A program made the translations under genes and the position numbers. From positions 36,400 to 100,399 of the forward strand of contig NZ_BMWH01000028.1 in the NCBI RefSeq assembly GCF_014651135.1: a stretch of 64,000 nucleotides of DNA, given 5' to 3'. This DNA comes from Streptomyces echinoruber. Its GTDB lineage: Bacteria; Actinomycetota; Actinomycetes; Streptomycetales; Streptomycetaceae. This document shows positions 1 to 8,073 of the stretch, piece after piece. The notes under the pieces were generated by a model. That model saw nothing but the letters and a program-made list of their open reading frames with translations, was not told the DNA's origin and did not search any database. Position 1 is the first letter of the stretch, and each line of letters begins with the position of its first letter.

Positions 1-111
1 CCCGGTGCGCTTGCGCGGCGCCTCGATGTAGGGGGCGGGGTTGTCGACGGTGTGGACGCTCCCGCCCTCGACGGGGCCGATTCCGGAAGCGGTGGTCTCA
101 GTGGTGGACAT
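1..111 (-). CDS. sdhD: Succinate dehydrogenase membrane anchor subunit, N-terminal fragment
   Basis: Only the first 37 codons are present; the gene runs off the left edge of the window. It starts with ATG at 111 and the visible peptide begins MSTTETTASGIGPVEGG and continues VHTVDNPAPYIEAPRKRTG, a hydrophilic leader before the first membrane helix. It begins 5 bases after the end of sdhC on the same strand, so the two are one operon. SdhC and SdhD together would anchor succinate dehydrogenase in the cytoplasmic membrane and hand electrons to menaquinone. The identification rests mainly on its place after sdhC. Confidence 0.75.
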   Translation of the reverse strand, partial: MSTTETTASGIGPVEGGSVHTVDNPAPYIEAPRKRTG

Positions 112-116
112 GCGTG

Positions 117-497
117 TCAGCTCCCGAACACAACTCGAGCGGCGTGACCGAGGACGGGGTAGATCGCCCCCAGCATCAGCACGACCCACACGACGACGAC
201 GCTCCAGAGCATCTGCTTCTGGTAGCGCGCGCCCTTCGACCAGAAGTCGACGGCGATGACGCGCAGGCCGTTGAGCGCGTGGAAGAGGATGGCGGCGACC
301 AGGCCGTACTCCAGTACGGCCACGATCGGCGTCTTGTAGGTGGCTACGACCTTGTCGTAGTCCTCGGGAGAGACACGGACGAGTGCGGTGTCCAGCACGT
401 GAACGAACAGGAAGAAGAAAATGAGGACGCCGGTGACTCGGTGAGCCACCCAGGACCACATTCCTTCCCGGCCGCGGTACAGCGTTCCAGCCGGCAC
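117..497 (-). CDS. sdhC: Succinate dehydrogenase cytochrome b556 subunit
   Basis: This 126-residue membrane protein is the cytochrome b subunit of complex II. Three hydrophobic helices are visible (about residues 18-40, 60-80 and 95-118). The family HR-x-S/T-G motif appears as HRVTGV near residue 20, and FHALNGLR near residue 75 matches the haem-ligand histidine region of SdhC. The GTG start at 497 has a GGAGGG ribosome site about 10 bases upstream. sdhD follows directly. It should carry electrons from the SdhB iron-sulfur centres to menaquinone. Confidence 0.92.
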   Translation of the reverse strand: MPAGTLYRGREGMWSWVAHRVTGVLIFFFLFVHVLDTALVRVSPEDYDKVVATYKTPIVAVLEYGLVAAILFHALNGLRVIAVDFWSKGARYQKQMLWSVVVVWVVLMLGAIYPVLGHAARVVFGS

Positions 498-582
498 GGA
501 AGAACCCTCCGGGGAGCGGGACTAGGGCCGTCGGCTTCACTGTCGGACGGGCCCGGCCGGGTACGGTCCACCGGCCCCCAGC

Positions 583-588
583 ATCGTA
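583..588 (-). promoter_or_regulatory. Possible -10 box for sdhC
   Basis: On the minus strand TACGAT lies about 85 bases before the sdhC start, in the 110-base gap after the preceding minus-strand gene. It fits a TANNNT -10 element, but I see no good -35 hexamer, so this is tentative. Confidence 0.3.
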
Positions 589-610
589 GCGACGCGTTTT
601 TTCGGGGTGT

Positions 611-1129
611 CTACCGGGGGTGGGGGGTGTCGGCGCGGCCCCGCGCCCCCCTCGACCGCTGCCCGGTTGTCCGGATCGCGCAACCGCGTGCCATACGCGC
701 CAGTCTTCCCCGCGCCAGGCGGCGCAGCTCCTCCGCCGTGAGCTGCCGTTCCTCGTCCGGATCGTTGGCCAATCGTGACCGGACGGAGGCCAGGAGGCGG
801 TCGGGCGTCTCGGCCGGGGGGACGCCGTCCAGGCAGATGACGAACGGGTGCCCGAAGCGGTGCCGGTAGGCGGCGTGGGCGGCGTCGAGGGCGGTGCGGG
901 CGGCGGAGTAGGCGCCGGCCGGGAGGGTGGGCGGCGGTTCGTCCGCGAGGGCCTCGGCGAGGTCGGCCGGGGCCAGGTCGTAGGCGGCCTCGTCGGCGGC
1001 CGCGAGCAGGGCGGCCAGGTCGGGGTAGGGGCGGTGGGCGGCGACACGGCGGGCCCAGCGCGGGCTGTGCAGGCAGGCGAGCAGGGTGCGCTCGGCCTCG
1101 TCGGCGGGGGCGGTGTTGAAACGCTCCAG
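611..1129 (-). CDS. OHCU decarboxylase-like protein, probably lacking the catalytic histidine
   Basis: The translated frame matches the 2-oxo-4-hydroxy-4-carboxy-5-ureidoimidazoline decarboxylase family of urate breakdown: LERFNTAPADEAER at the N-terminus, SPRWARRVAAHRPY, and FGHPFVICLDG followed by RLANDPDEER. The family signature HPRIG, which carries the catalytic histidine, is replaced by DEPPPTL. No urate genes lie nearby. The start is unresolved: between the conserved region and the stop codon upstream there is only one ATG/GTG/TTG in frame, a GTG at 1354 that would add 75 unlikely residues. I give the conserved part from a CTG at 1129. It may be a non-enzymatic relative. Confidence 0.6.
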   Translation of the reverse strand: MERFNTAPADEAERTLLACLHSPRWARRVAAHRPYPDLAALLAAADEAAYDLAPADLAEALADEPPPTLPAGAYSAARTALDAAHAAYRHRFGHPFVICLDGVPPAETPDRLLASVRSRLANDPDEERQLTAEELRRLARGRLARMARGCAIRTTGQRSRGARGRADTPHPR

Positions 1130-1408
1130 AGGGGTGGGCGGAGCGGGCCGTCCGGATTGCCGGGGCAGGGCGACGGGGCCGGGGAGGTGCGGATTGCGGT
1201 GCGCGGGCAGCGTGGGTCCTCGGCGTTGACTACGGTGGCATGGGTGAGTGCCGTGTATGTGTCGGCAGGGGGCGGTGTGAAAGGTGTGGTGAAAGGTGTG
1301 CCGACACGTTATCGGGAAGGGGCGTGACGTGTCCGACGGATGCGCGAATTTCACCCGAACGGAAGAGTTTCGCCGCCACCGGTCGACGGGTGTTGTCCGG
1401 ATCGGGCT

Positions 1409-1414
1409 TAGGTT
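1409..1414 (+). promoter_or_regulatory. -10 box of a leaderless promoter for the hexosaminidase gene
   Basis: TAGGTT is a consensus-like -10 element. Only six bases separate it from the GTG at 1421, so transcription should begin at or next to the start codon. No ribosome binding site precedes the GTG, which agrees. Confidence 0.5.
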
Positions 1415-1420
1415 GGCGCA

Positions 1421-3109
1421 GTGAGGCAGCACGAGCAGCGTGAGCAGCACGGACAGCACAGGCGGCACCGGCACCGGCGCGGGGCGCCGGCGCGGACGGC
1501 GACCCGGCGGCGCGCGGTGGTCGCCGCGGCGTTCGCCGCGACGGTCGGCATCGGGGTGGGCATCGGCGTGTGGGCCTCCGCCGACGACGGCCGCCCGGCG
1601 CGCGCCGCCCGGGACGACTCCGCGGGCGCGCCGCGCCCGGCCGGCGCGACCACCGACCCGCCCCCCGGCCCGACCCGCTCCTACCCCCTCTCGCGGGCGC
1701 CGCGCACCATCCCCGCCGTGCGCTCCCACACCCCCGCCCACGGCCCCGGCTGGCGTCCCGCGCGCGGCGACCGGGTCGTCGTCGCCGACCCCGCCCTGGC
1801 CGACGAGGGCCGCCTGATCGCGAGCGAGCTGGGCCTGACCTACGCGGGCGAGAAGAACGACGCGCGCCCCGGCGACGTGCGGCTGGCGCTGGGCGGCGGC
1901 CGGGGCGCGAACCGCGAGTCGTACACCCTGACCGTGCGCGGCGGGCGCGTGACGATCACCGGGCCGAGCGACGCGGGCGTCTTCTACGGCACCCGCACCC
2001 TCAAGCAGGAGGTGCGCGGCGGCGGTACGGCGCCGGAGGGCGTCGTGCGCGACGAGCCGGCCAAGCCGGTGCGCGGGCTGATGCTGGACATCGCGCGCAA
2101 ACCGTTCACCGCCGGCTGGATCGAGGACCGCGTCCGCGAGCTGGGCGATCTGAAGTTCAACGAGCTCGGCCTGCACTTCTCCGACGACCAGGGCTTCCGC
2201 ATCGAGTCCAGCACGCACCCGGAGGTCGTCTCCGCGAACCACCTCACCAAGGCACAGGTGAGGAGGATCGTCGCCCTGGCCGCGAGCCGGCACATCACCG
2301 TCGTCCCCGAGATCGACTCGCCCGGCCACCTCGGCGCGGTCCTCGCCGCCCACCCCGACCTGCAGCTGCGCAGCGCCTCCGGGCCGGCCGCGCGCGGCGC
2401 CGTGGACATCTCCAAGGGCAAGGCCGCCACCGTCGTCGACGACCTGCTCAAGGAGTACGCGGGCCTGTTCGCGCCGCGCGCCTGGCACCTCGGCGGCGAC
2501 GAGTACCGGCCGCTGACCCTGTCCGACCCGGCCGCGACCTATCCGCAGCTGGCCGCCGCCGCCCGCAGGAAGTACGGCTCCGGCGGCACCGTCGCCGACC
2601 TGACCACCGGCTGGCTCAACGACCGCGCCCGCACCGTGCGCGCCGTTGGCCGCACCCTGCGCGCCTGGAACGACGGCTTCTACCGCAGCAGCTCCGTCCC
2701 GCCCGCCAAGGACCTCCAGGTCGCCTACTGGACCGGCAAGGAGATCGGCGCCCGGCAGCCCGTGGAGTACCTCGCCGCCGGCCGCAAGGTAGTCAACTAC
2801 AACGACGAGTACCTGTACTACGTCCTCGGCCAGCCCCAGACCTTCGTCTACCCGACCGGGCAGCGCATCTACGAGCAGTGGACCCCGCGGGTCCTGCGCG
2901 GCAGCCAGGCCGTCCCGGCCCGCTACGACGGCCAGATCCTCGGCGGCTCCCTGGCCGTGTGGTGCGACCTGGCGGGTGCCCAGACCCAGGACCAGGTGGC
3001 GGCGGGCATCCGCATGCCGCTGCGGGCCACGATCCAGAAGCTGTGGGACCCCAGGCGGCCGGGGATGACATGGGCGCAGTTCCGCGGCCTGGCGGACAAG
3101 GTGGGCTGA
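1421..3109 (+). CDS. Secreted beta-N-acetylhexosaminidase, glycoside hydrolase family 20
   Basis: This 562-residue enzyme should remove terminal N-acetylglucosamine or N-acetylgalactosamine outside the cell, for example from chitin oligomers. A His/Arg/Gln-rich N-terminus precedes TRRRAVVAAAFAA and a hydrophobic stretch to about residue 52, a signal peptide or anchor with a twin-arginine look. The GH20b domain covers about 110-215 and the GH20 barrel 216-560. The catalytic pair is D360-E361 in WHLGGDEY, and LMLDIARKPFT (about 220-230) and VPEIDSPGH (about 295-303) are family motifs. The GTG start appears leaderless. The mechanism is substrate-assisted catalysis, as known for GH20. Confidence 0.92.
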   Translation: MRQHEQREQHGQHRRHRHRRGAPARTATRRRAVVAAAFAATVGIGVGIGVWASADDGRPARAARDDSAGAPRPAGATTDPPPGPTRSYPLSRAPRTIPAVRSHTPAHGPGWRPARGDRVVVADPALADEGRLIASELGLTYAGEKNDARPGDVRLALGGGRGANRESYTLTVRGGRVTITGPSDAGVFYGTRTLKQEVRGGGTAPEGVVRDEPAKPVRGLMLDIARKPFTAGWIEDRVRELGDLKFNELGLHFSDDQGFRIESSTHPEVVSANHLTKAQVRRIVALAASRHITVVPEIDSPGHLGAVLAAHPDLQLRSASGPAARGAVDISKGKAATVVDDLLKEYAGLFAPRAWHLGGDEYRPLTLSDPAATYPQLAAAARRKYGSGGTVADLTTGWLNDRARTVRAVGRTLRAWNDGFYRSSSVPPAKDLQVAYWTGKEIGARQPVEYLAAGRKVVNYNDEYLYYVLGQPQTFVYPTGQRIYEQWTPRVLRGSQAVPARYDGQILGGSLAVWCDLAGAQTQDQVAAGIRMPLRATIQKLWDPRRPGMTWAQFRGLADKVG

Positions 3110-3114
3110 ACGCG

Positions 3115-3212
3115 CCTTCCTCCCTTTCTTCCTCTCCTCTCTTTCTCCCCGTCTTCCCTTTCTCCCCCCTCTTCCCTCACTTCCCTCACTTCCCGCTCTC
3201 CTCTCCCGTCCC
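3115..3212. repeat. Polypyrimidine tract
   Basis: About 100 bases after the hexosaminidase stop are almost pure C/T on the plus strand, with repeated CTTCC and TTCCCT words. No gene or clear hairpin was seen in it. Confidence 0.7.
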
Positions 3213-3321
3213 GGAGGCCGCACCTGTGACACCCGGCGGGCATCGCACGCAGTAAGGGGAAGTGCGGGTTCCGTGAGGAAGCGGGCCCCGCGAGGAAGGT
3301 GCCCTGCCGAGGGAGGCGTGT

Positions 3322-3912
3322 ATGAGCCTGGTGGACCTGATCGCACAGGCCGACGACCGCGGACTGGCCGCCAGCGGACTGGCGTGCCTGGACCGCTGCG
3401 TACCCCTGCTGGGTGGGGATGATGAAACGTTCAGGCCGCTGTGGGGGAGCCTCGCGGAGGATCCCCCGGGCGACTGGGGCAAGCGACTGGACGAGGCGCG
3501 CGGCGCCCTGGAGCCGACCGCTTCGGACGGACACGACGCCGCAGCGGCCGGGGACGCCGGGGACGCCGAGGAGGAGGCCGTACGGCTGGCGCGACGCATG
3601 CTGGACGCGGCCCCGGCCGACCGGTGCGCGCCGCAGGTGCGGGCGTGGGCCGACGCCTGCTCGGTCGCCGCGCTGCAGATCCACCGGCTGCTCGACCCGG
3701 CGGGCCCCGAGGCCGACGTCGACTCAGGCCGGGCCGGCCGCACGGAGGACCTGCCGCCGCTGGTCGCCGCCGAGCTGCGGCGGCAGATCACCGTGCTGGA
3801 GCTGATCGCCGGGCACGGCGCGGCGGGCCTGCGGCAGGCCCTGGAGGTGTCCACGGAGGGGCGGCGGGTGCTGCGCGCGGTGGTGTCGCGGCGGGCCCGG
3901 GGCTGCGGCTGA
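3322..3912 (+). CDS. Conserved hypothetical protein, 196 aa
   Basis: I do not recognise the family. The protein is acidic and apparently soluble, with no signal peptide or membrane helix. It begins MSLVDLIAQADDRGLAA and is mostly predicted helix, with an Asp/Ala/Glu-rich stretch at about residues 68-88. The ATG has a good GGGAGG ribosome site 5 bases upstream. It stands alone between the hexosaminidase and a convergent DUF1877 gene, with a 9-base tandem repeat after its stop. Confidence 0.75.
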   Translation: MSLVDLIAQADDRGLAASGLACLDRCVPLLGGDDETFRPLWGSLAEDPPGDWGKRLDEARGALEPTASDGHDAAAAGDAGDAEEEAVRLARRMLDAAPADRCAPQVRAWADACSVAALQIHRLLDPAGPEADVDSGRAGRTEDLPPLVAAELRRQITVLELIAGHGAAGLRQALEVSTEGRRVLRAVVSRRARGCG

Positions 3913-3941
3913 CCCCCGCGGCCGGAGTCGGGCGGCCGGAG

Positions 3942-4004
3942 TCAGAGGGCTCAGAGGGTTCAGAGGGTTCAGAGGGCTCAGAGGGCTCAGAGGGTTCAGA
4001 GGGT
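3942..4004. repeat. 9-base tandem repeat, 7 copies
   Basis: Seven perfect tandem copies of TCAGAGGG followed by C or T lie between two convergent genes. The last copy supplies the first base of the stop codon of the minus-strand DUF1877 gene. Confidence 0.95.
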
Positions 4005-4498
4005 CAGAACAGCAGCCACTTCACCACCGCGTCCCCGCGTTCCGCGGTGCGCGTGTAGAACGCCGTCAGGTTCCGGTGCGCCCGGGCGAAGGCGCCGCGC
4101 GCGGCCGGCTCCGCCGCCGGTCCGCCGTAGCGCGGCAGCAGGTCGTCACGGGCCTGCCGCCACAGCGCCGTGAAGTTCGCCCGCTGCAGGTACCCGGCGA
4201 CCCGGGCCACCCGCTCCGGGGTCAGCAGCAGGAACGGCGGCATGCCCTGCGCCGAGTGGAACACCGGCCGGCCGCCGAGCACCACGTCCACGCGCGGGCC
4301 GTCCTGCGCGGGGTGCGGGGGAGCGCCCGCGTAGAGCAGCTCGTGGTCCAGGTAGCGGTGGTCCAGCATCTCCTCGCGGTGCCGGCCGATCCGCGCCCGG
4401 ACGGTGTCCCGGTCGTCCCGGAACAGCGTCTCCAGCCGGTGCACGTCGTCACGCAACTCCGCGGGGCGCACCGCGCGGAGGTGGAAGTACATGCTCAT
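4004..4498 (-). CDS. DUF1877 family protein
   Basis: The 164-residue protein starts MSMYFHLRAVRPAELRDD, the characteristic opening of the DUF1877 (YfbM-like) family, and keeps FHSAQGMPPFLLLTPERVARVA in the middle. No biochemical function is known to me for this family. It is cytoplasmic, with no signal peptide. It converges on the gene at 3322 across a tandem repeat that reaches into its own stop codon. Confidence 0.8.
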   Translation of the reverse strand: MSMYFHLRAVRPAELRDDVHRLETLFRDDRDTVRARIGRHREEMLDHRYLDHELLYAGAPPHPAQDGPRVDVVLGGRPVFHSAQGMPPFLLLTPERVARVAGYLQRANFTALWRQARDDLLPRYGGPAAEPAARGAFARAHRNLTAFYTRTAERGDAVVKWLLF

Positions 4499-4667
4499 CG
4501 AAAGATGAGAGCGCGCGGGAGCGCGGGAATGTCACTCCCGTGCAACCGCGCGCCCTTGAAAGGGTCCTGTGACCGTCGTGCGGCCGAGCTGGGGCCATCC
4601 TGCGCCGGTTGCGGGAAGCCGCCCTGCCACGCGTGACGCGGCACCTCCCGCATGCGCTTTCTCCCTA

Positions 4668-4745
4668 TGTGACGACTGCGACGACTGCGATGACTGCGAC
4701 GATGGCGACGACGACGGCGACGACGACGGGGACCGCGACCGCGAC
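4668..4745. repeat. GAC/GCGAC-rich low-complexity coding repeat
   Basis: Triplet-like repeats of GACGACTGC and GACGACGGC encode an Ala/Thr-only stretch (TATTAMTATMATTTATTTGT) near the start of the gene that follows. The repeat makes the true start of that gene hard to fix. Confidence 0.8.
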
Positions 4746-5130
4746 GACAGGAACGGACCGGCACGAGACCAGGCCCCAGGCCGCGGCCAAGCCGGTGCGG
4801 TGGGCGGCGGACGCGGTGGCGACGATGCGCGAAGGGGCCCGGCTGCGCCTGGACTACACGCCGCAGAGCCTGTGGCGCGTCGACCGGTTCATCGAGGAAC
4901 TGCGGCGCGAGGGCACGCCGTACGACGCCGTGGAGAGCGTGCTGCGCGGCTTCGGCGCCTACGCCGGCGAGGTGATCGCCCGGCAGACCGGCGCCGAGTG
5001 GTGGGCCTCCGGCGGCGACCACTGGGTGCGCACCCCCGACGGCCGGCTCTGGGACCCGATGGAGGAGGCCCGCCGCTGTTTCACCGGGCAGGGCTCGCTG
5101 CGGCTGCTGTGCCGGGACGCCTGCGGGTAG
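4690..5130 (+). CDS. Conserved hypothetical protein with Ala/Thr-rich N-terminus
   Basis: The C-terminal 100 residues look like a folded domain: LRLDYTPQSLWRVDRFIEEL, then VLRGFGAYAGEVIARQTGAEW and a short DGRLWDPMEEA segment. The GAYAGEVIxRxxGAxW pattern is familiar from conserved Streptomyces proteins of unknown role, but I cannot name the family. The N-terminus is an Ala/Thr repeat encoded by GAC/GCG triplets. I use the ATG at 4690; in-frame starts further upstream exist (GTG about 4630, TTG 4609) and none has a clear ribosome site. Confidence 0.6.
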   Translation: MTATMATTTATTTGTATATTGTDRHETRPQAAAKPVRWAADAVATMREGARLRLDYTPQSLWRVDRFIEELRREGTPYDAVESVLRGFGAYAGEVIARQTGAEWWASGGDHWVRTPDGRLWDPMEEARRCFTGQGSLRLLCRDACG

Positions 5131-5231
5131 GACGGCCGGTCCACGGCGGCCGGCCGTCCGGCCGCACCCGAGACTGTGACACTTCCGTGAGGCCGGACGC
5201 TGATGACCTTGAGGCGTGACACGGCCGGAAC

Positions 5232-5936
5232 GTGTCGCACGGTGGGGGACGCGCGTACGCCGACGCCCCGCGCCGTGGCCGCGAACTCGGGCGAACGAGG
5301 ACGGTCTTGGGCCAGGGAGCACGATCCCGGCGCGCGCAGGCGGACGACGGGGAACTGGGGGCGGCCGTCGCGCGGGCCCAGCAGGGGGACGAGGCCGCCT
5401 TCGCGGTCGCCTACCGGATCGTGCAGCCCGGCCTGCTCGGCTACCTGCGCGGTCTGGTCGGGGAGGACGCCGAGGACGTGGCCTCCGACGCCTGGCTGGA
5501 GATCGCCCGGGACCTGGACCGGTTCCAGGGGGACGGGGCCGGGTTCCGCGGCTGGACCGCGACCATCGCCCGGCACCGGGCGCTCGACCACCTCCGGCGC
5601 CGCCGGGTACGGCCCCGGCAGGCGGCGCTGGACCCGGACGTCCTGGACCTGCCCGCCCCGCACAGTACGCACGACCAGGCCCTGGAATCCCTCTCCACCG
5701 AGCAGGCCCTGCGGCTGGTGCGCACGCTGCCCCAGGACCAGGCCGAGGCGGTGCTGCTGCGGGTCGTCGTCGGCCTCGACGGCCCCGCCGCCGCCCGCGT
5801 CCTCGGCAAGCGGCCCGGCGCCGTCCGCACCGCCGCCCACCGGGGCCTGAAGCGGCTCGCCCGCCGGCTGGGCGCCGAGGACGCGGGCGGCGGTGTGACG
5901 GATGAGCCCCCTCGCGCGCTGGGGGAGTCGAAGTGA
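5232..5936 (+). CDS. ECF-type sigma factor (first of two paralogues)
   Basis: This 234-residue sigma-70 family protein has region 2 at about residues 50-115 (AYRIVQPGLLGYLRGLVG, EDVASDAWLEIARDLDRF, WTATIARHRALDHLR) and region 4 at about 155-215 (LPQDQAEAVLLRVVVGL, GKRPGAVRTAAHRGLKRL). The 45 N-terminal residues are unrelated to the core and the GTG start is tentative. Region 4 is nearly identical to that of the sigma factor at 7336. A membrane protein gene follows 98 bases downstream; the pair recurs as the next two genes. I infer that the membrane partner controls the sigma factor. Confidence 0.88.
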   Translation: MSHGGGRAYADAPRRGRELGRTRTVLGQGARSRRAQADDGELGAAVARAQQGDEAAFAVAYRIVQPGLLGYLRGLVGEDAEDVASDAWLEIARDLDRFQGDGAGFRGWTATIARHRALDHLRRRRVRPRQAALDPDVLDLPAPHSTHDQALESLSTEQALRLVRTLPQDQAEAVLLRVVVGLDGPAAARVLGKRPGAVRTAAHRGLKRLARRLGAEDAGGGVTDEPPRALGESK

Positions 5937-6034
5937 CCGACGGCGACGGCGGAACGGGCCGCACCCGGCGGCAGATCAGCGGCAGACCTGCCGATCTCGT
6001 GCAGCGGACCGGCCGGACAGGGGCGTAGAGGGAC

Positions 6035-6958
6035 ATGGGAGACAGATCGAACGGCGGCGATCCGGGCCATCGGCATGCCCTTGCCGACCCGGTCGGGCCC
6101 CCCGGCGGTTCCCGGCGCGTGCTCGACGAGGCCACCCTGGAGGCGCTGCTGGCCGCCGTCGTGCGCGGGGGCGCCGTGGACGCCGAGGGCGAGCAGCGGG
6201 CGGTGGCCGCGTTCCGCGCCGCCCGCGCCGCCCGCGAGGCCCGGCCGTCCGCCGCGCGCACCCGGCGCCGCGACGACTGGCGGCCCCGCGAGCGGTGGCG
6301 CCCGCGCCGCTCGGTGCGGACGGTGCTGTCGGTGCTGCTGGCGAGCCTCACCCTGGGCGGCGTCGCCGTCGCGGCGATCGGCTCGGCCGGGTTCCCCGTG
6401 GGCGGCGCCGGAGCCGGCCGCGACCGCCCGCCGGCCCCGGCGGGCACCGCGCCGGGCCGGCCCGGCGGGCAGCCGTCCGCCCGCCCCGGCTCCCCGCCCG
6501 CCTCCGCGAGCCCGGACCGTCCGGACTCCGCCCAGGACACCGAGGCCCACTGCCGCGCCTACGCGCGGGGCAGCGGCCGGGGCGACGCCCTGGACGCCAC
6601 CGCCTGGCGGCGGCTCGTCGCCGCGGCGGGCGGCGCCGACCGGGTCGCCGCCTACTGCGCCGGGCGACTGGCGCACGCCACGGTCGGCCCCGGCGGCACC
6701 CCGGGCCGTTCCGGCGACGCGACCGGCGCGGCGAACGGCCCCGGCGGCACCCACGCGGGCGGTGCCACCGGCAGCCAGGGCAGCGGCAACAGCGGCAGCG
6801 GCAACGGCAGCAGCGGAAGCAGTGGCAGCGGGAACGGCGACACGAGCTCCGGGAACAGCCGGGGCGGCGACAGCGGCGGCAACGGTGCGGGCACCGGTGG
6901 CCAGGGCAAGGGCAGCAACGGCGGGGCCGGGAGCCGGACCGGCAAGAACGACGACTGA
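6035..6958 (+). CDS. Single-pass membrane protein paired with ECF sigma factor, Gly/Ser/Asn-rich tail
   Basis: The 307-residue protein has a cytoplasmic N-terminal segment (LDEATLEALLAAVVRGG, then EQRAVAAFRAARAA), an Arg-rich stretch, one membrane helix at about 94-117, a Pro-rich linker, and an outside segment with two cysteines (C173 and C208) in the pattern CRAYARG...AAAGGADRVAAYC. The last 95 residues are Gly/Ser/Asn repeats. It has no zinc-type anti-sigma motif (HxxxCxxC). The ATG follows GAGGGAC. Its layout matches the protein at 8073. Role as a membrane anti-sigma factor or sensor is inferred from position only. Confidence 0.75.
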   Translation: MGDRSNGGDPGHRHALADPVGPPGGSRRVLDEATLEALLAAVVRGGAVDAEGEQRAVAAFRAARAAREARPSAARTRRRDDWRPRERWRPRRSVRTVLSVLLASLTLGGVAVAAIGSAGFPVGGAGAGRDRPPAPAGTAPGRPGGQPSARPGSPPASASPDRPDSAQDTEAHCRAYARGSGRGDALDATAWRRLVAAAGGADRVAAYCAGRLAHATVGPGGTPGRSGDATGAANGPGGTHAGGATGSQGSGNSGSGNGSSGSSGSGNGDTSSGNSRGGDSGGNGAGTGGQGKGSNGGAGSRTGKNDD

Positions 6959-7057
6959 GTGAGGGTCGGCGGGAGCGACGGCTGAGTGAGGGCCGACAGG
7001 AGCGACGGCTGAGTGAGGGCCGACAGGAGCGACGGCTGAGCGAGGGCCGGCGGCGGC
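6950..7057. repeat. 27-base tandem repeat, 4 copies
   Basis: Four tandem 27-base units (GACGGCTGAGTGAGGGCCGA plus CAGGAGC) begin inside the stop region of the membrane protein gene. The two central copies are identical and the outer two diverge slightly. Confidence 0.95.
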
Positions 7058-7065
7058 GAAAGGCA

Positions 7066-7107
7066 ACGGCCGGGGCCGCCACCCCCCACAGGAGAGGCCC
7101 CGGCCGT
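7066..7107 (+). terminator. Hairpin terminator after first sigma/membrane pair
   Basis: A 12-base perfect inverted repeat (ACGGCCGGGGCC and its complement) with an 18-base loop follows the repeat. It has no T-run, which is usual in Streptomyces. Confidence 0.75.
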
Positions 7108-7335
7108 CGCGCGTGCGGGCCGCGCCGGCGGCCCGTACTTCCTACAGCGCCGCGGGTGCGTTTTGTGTCACACCCCCTCTCCGCGCCCCATGGATCACAA
7201 GACAGTTGCAACTCGTGCGGACGTGGACGAGGAGCGGTTTCAGGTCGTAACGTGCCCTGCGCGCTGTGCGGTGAAGACCAACGGGGTGATCCGGTCCCGC
7301 GACAGCGGCGCCGGTGGGAACGCAGGGCGCGAAGT
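7108..7335. other. Intergenic region before second sigma factor
   Basis: No gene is visible here. It should hold the promoter of the second sigma factor. The word GTGTCACA near 7168 is the reverse complement of TGTGACAC near 5173 before the first sigma factor, a possible shared regulatory element, though weak. Confidence 0.4.
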
Positions 7336-8073
7336 GTGGAGCGCAAGAAAGGGCGCGCGCGGGTGCTGGGGGACGACGCGGAGCTGACCGCCGCGGTGCT
7401 TGCGGCACAGGACGGGGACGAGACCGCGTTCCGTACTGTGTACCGCGCGGTGCACCCGCGGCTTCTGGGATACGTACGGACGCTGGTCGGCGATCCGGAC
7501 GCGGAGGACGTGGCCTCCGAGGCGTGGCTGCAGATCGCCCGGGACCTGGAACGCTTCCGCGGCGACGCGGACCGCTTCCGCGGCTGGGCCGCCCGCATCG
7601 CCCGCAACCGCGCCCTCGACCACATCCGGATGCGGGGCCGCCGCCCCGCCATCGGCGGCGACGAGACGGAGCTGACCGGCAGGCCCGCCGAGTCCGACAC
7701 CGCCGGCGAGGCCATCGAGGCCCTGGCCACCGACCGCATCCTCGCCCTCATCGCCCGGCTGCCGCAGGACCAGGCCGAGGCCGTCGTCCTGCGCGTGGTC
7801 GTGGGGCTCGACGCCAAGACCGCGGCCGAGACGCTCGGCAAGCGCCCCGGCGCCGTCCGCACCGCCGCGCACCGTGGCCTGAAACGGCTCGCCGAGCTGC
7901 TCGGCGACGAGCTCGCGGAGCCGCACGGGGAAGGCCGCGGAGAGGAAGCGGAACCGGTGGGCGGGCTGGGCGCGCTGCCGCCGCCGCGGGCTCCCCGGGG
8001 AGAACCGCGCGGCCGGACGGTGACGTCCGCCGGTGTGACGCAGGTGCGCACCCGGACACAGAGGGACATGTGA
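7336..8073 (+). CDS. ECF-type sigma factor (second of two paralogues)
   Basis: This 245-residue protein has sigma region 2 (YRAVHPRLLGYVRTLVG, EDVASEAWLQIARDLERF, WAARIARNRALDHIRMR) and region 4 (LPQDQAEAVVLRVVVGL, GKRPGAVRTAAHRGLKRL). It differs from the sigma factor at 5232 at few positions in region 4. A 40-residue tail follows region 4. The GTG at 7336 is my choice; a GTG at 7363 is possible and neither has a strong ribosome site. The stop overlaps the ATG of the next gene by one base (TGATG), so the two are translationally coupled. Confidence 0.87.
   Translation: MERKKGRARVLGDDAELTAAVLAAQDGDETAFRTVYRAVHPRLLGYVRTLVGDPDAEDVASEAWLQIARDLERFRGDADRFRGWAARIARNRALDHIRMRGRRPAIGGDETELTGRPAESDTAGEAIEALATDRILALIARLPQDQAEAVVLRVVVGLDAKTAAETLGKRPGAVRTAAHRGLKRLAELLGDELAEPHGEGRGEEAEPVGGLGALPPPRAPRGEPRGRTVTSAGVTQVRTRTQRDM

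Noticed and set aside
3115..3212. Polypyrimidine tract as a replication origin or attachment site
   Set aside because: No DnaA-box cluster, no inverted repeats and no integrase or replication gene is near.
5249..5256. ACGCGCGT core before the first ECF sigma factor as a seventh nucleoside-regulon site
   Set aside because: It lacks the flanking CT and AG arms and lies inside the predicted coding start of an unrelated gene.
7163..7387. Small open frame before the second sigma factor
   Set aside because: It starts MCHTPSPRPMDHK, has no ribosome site or recognisable domain, and overlaps the sigma factor start region.
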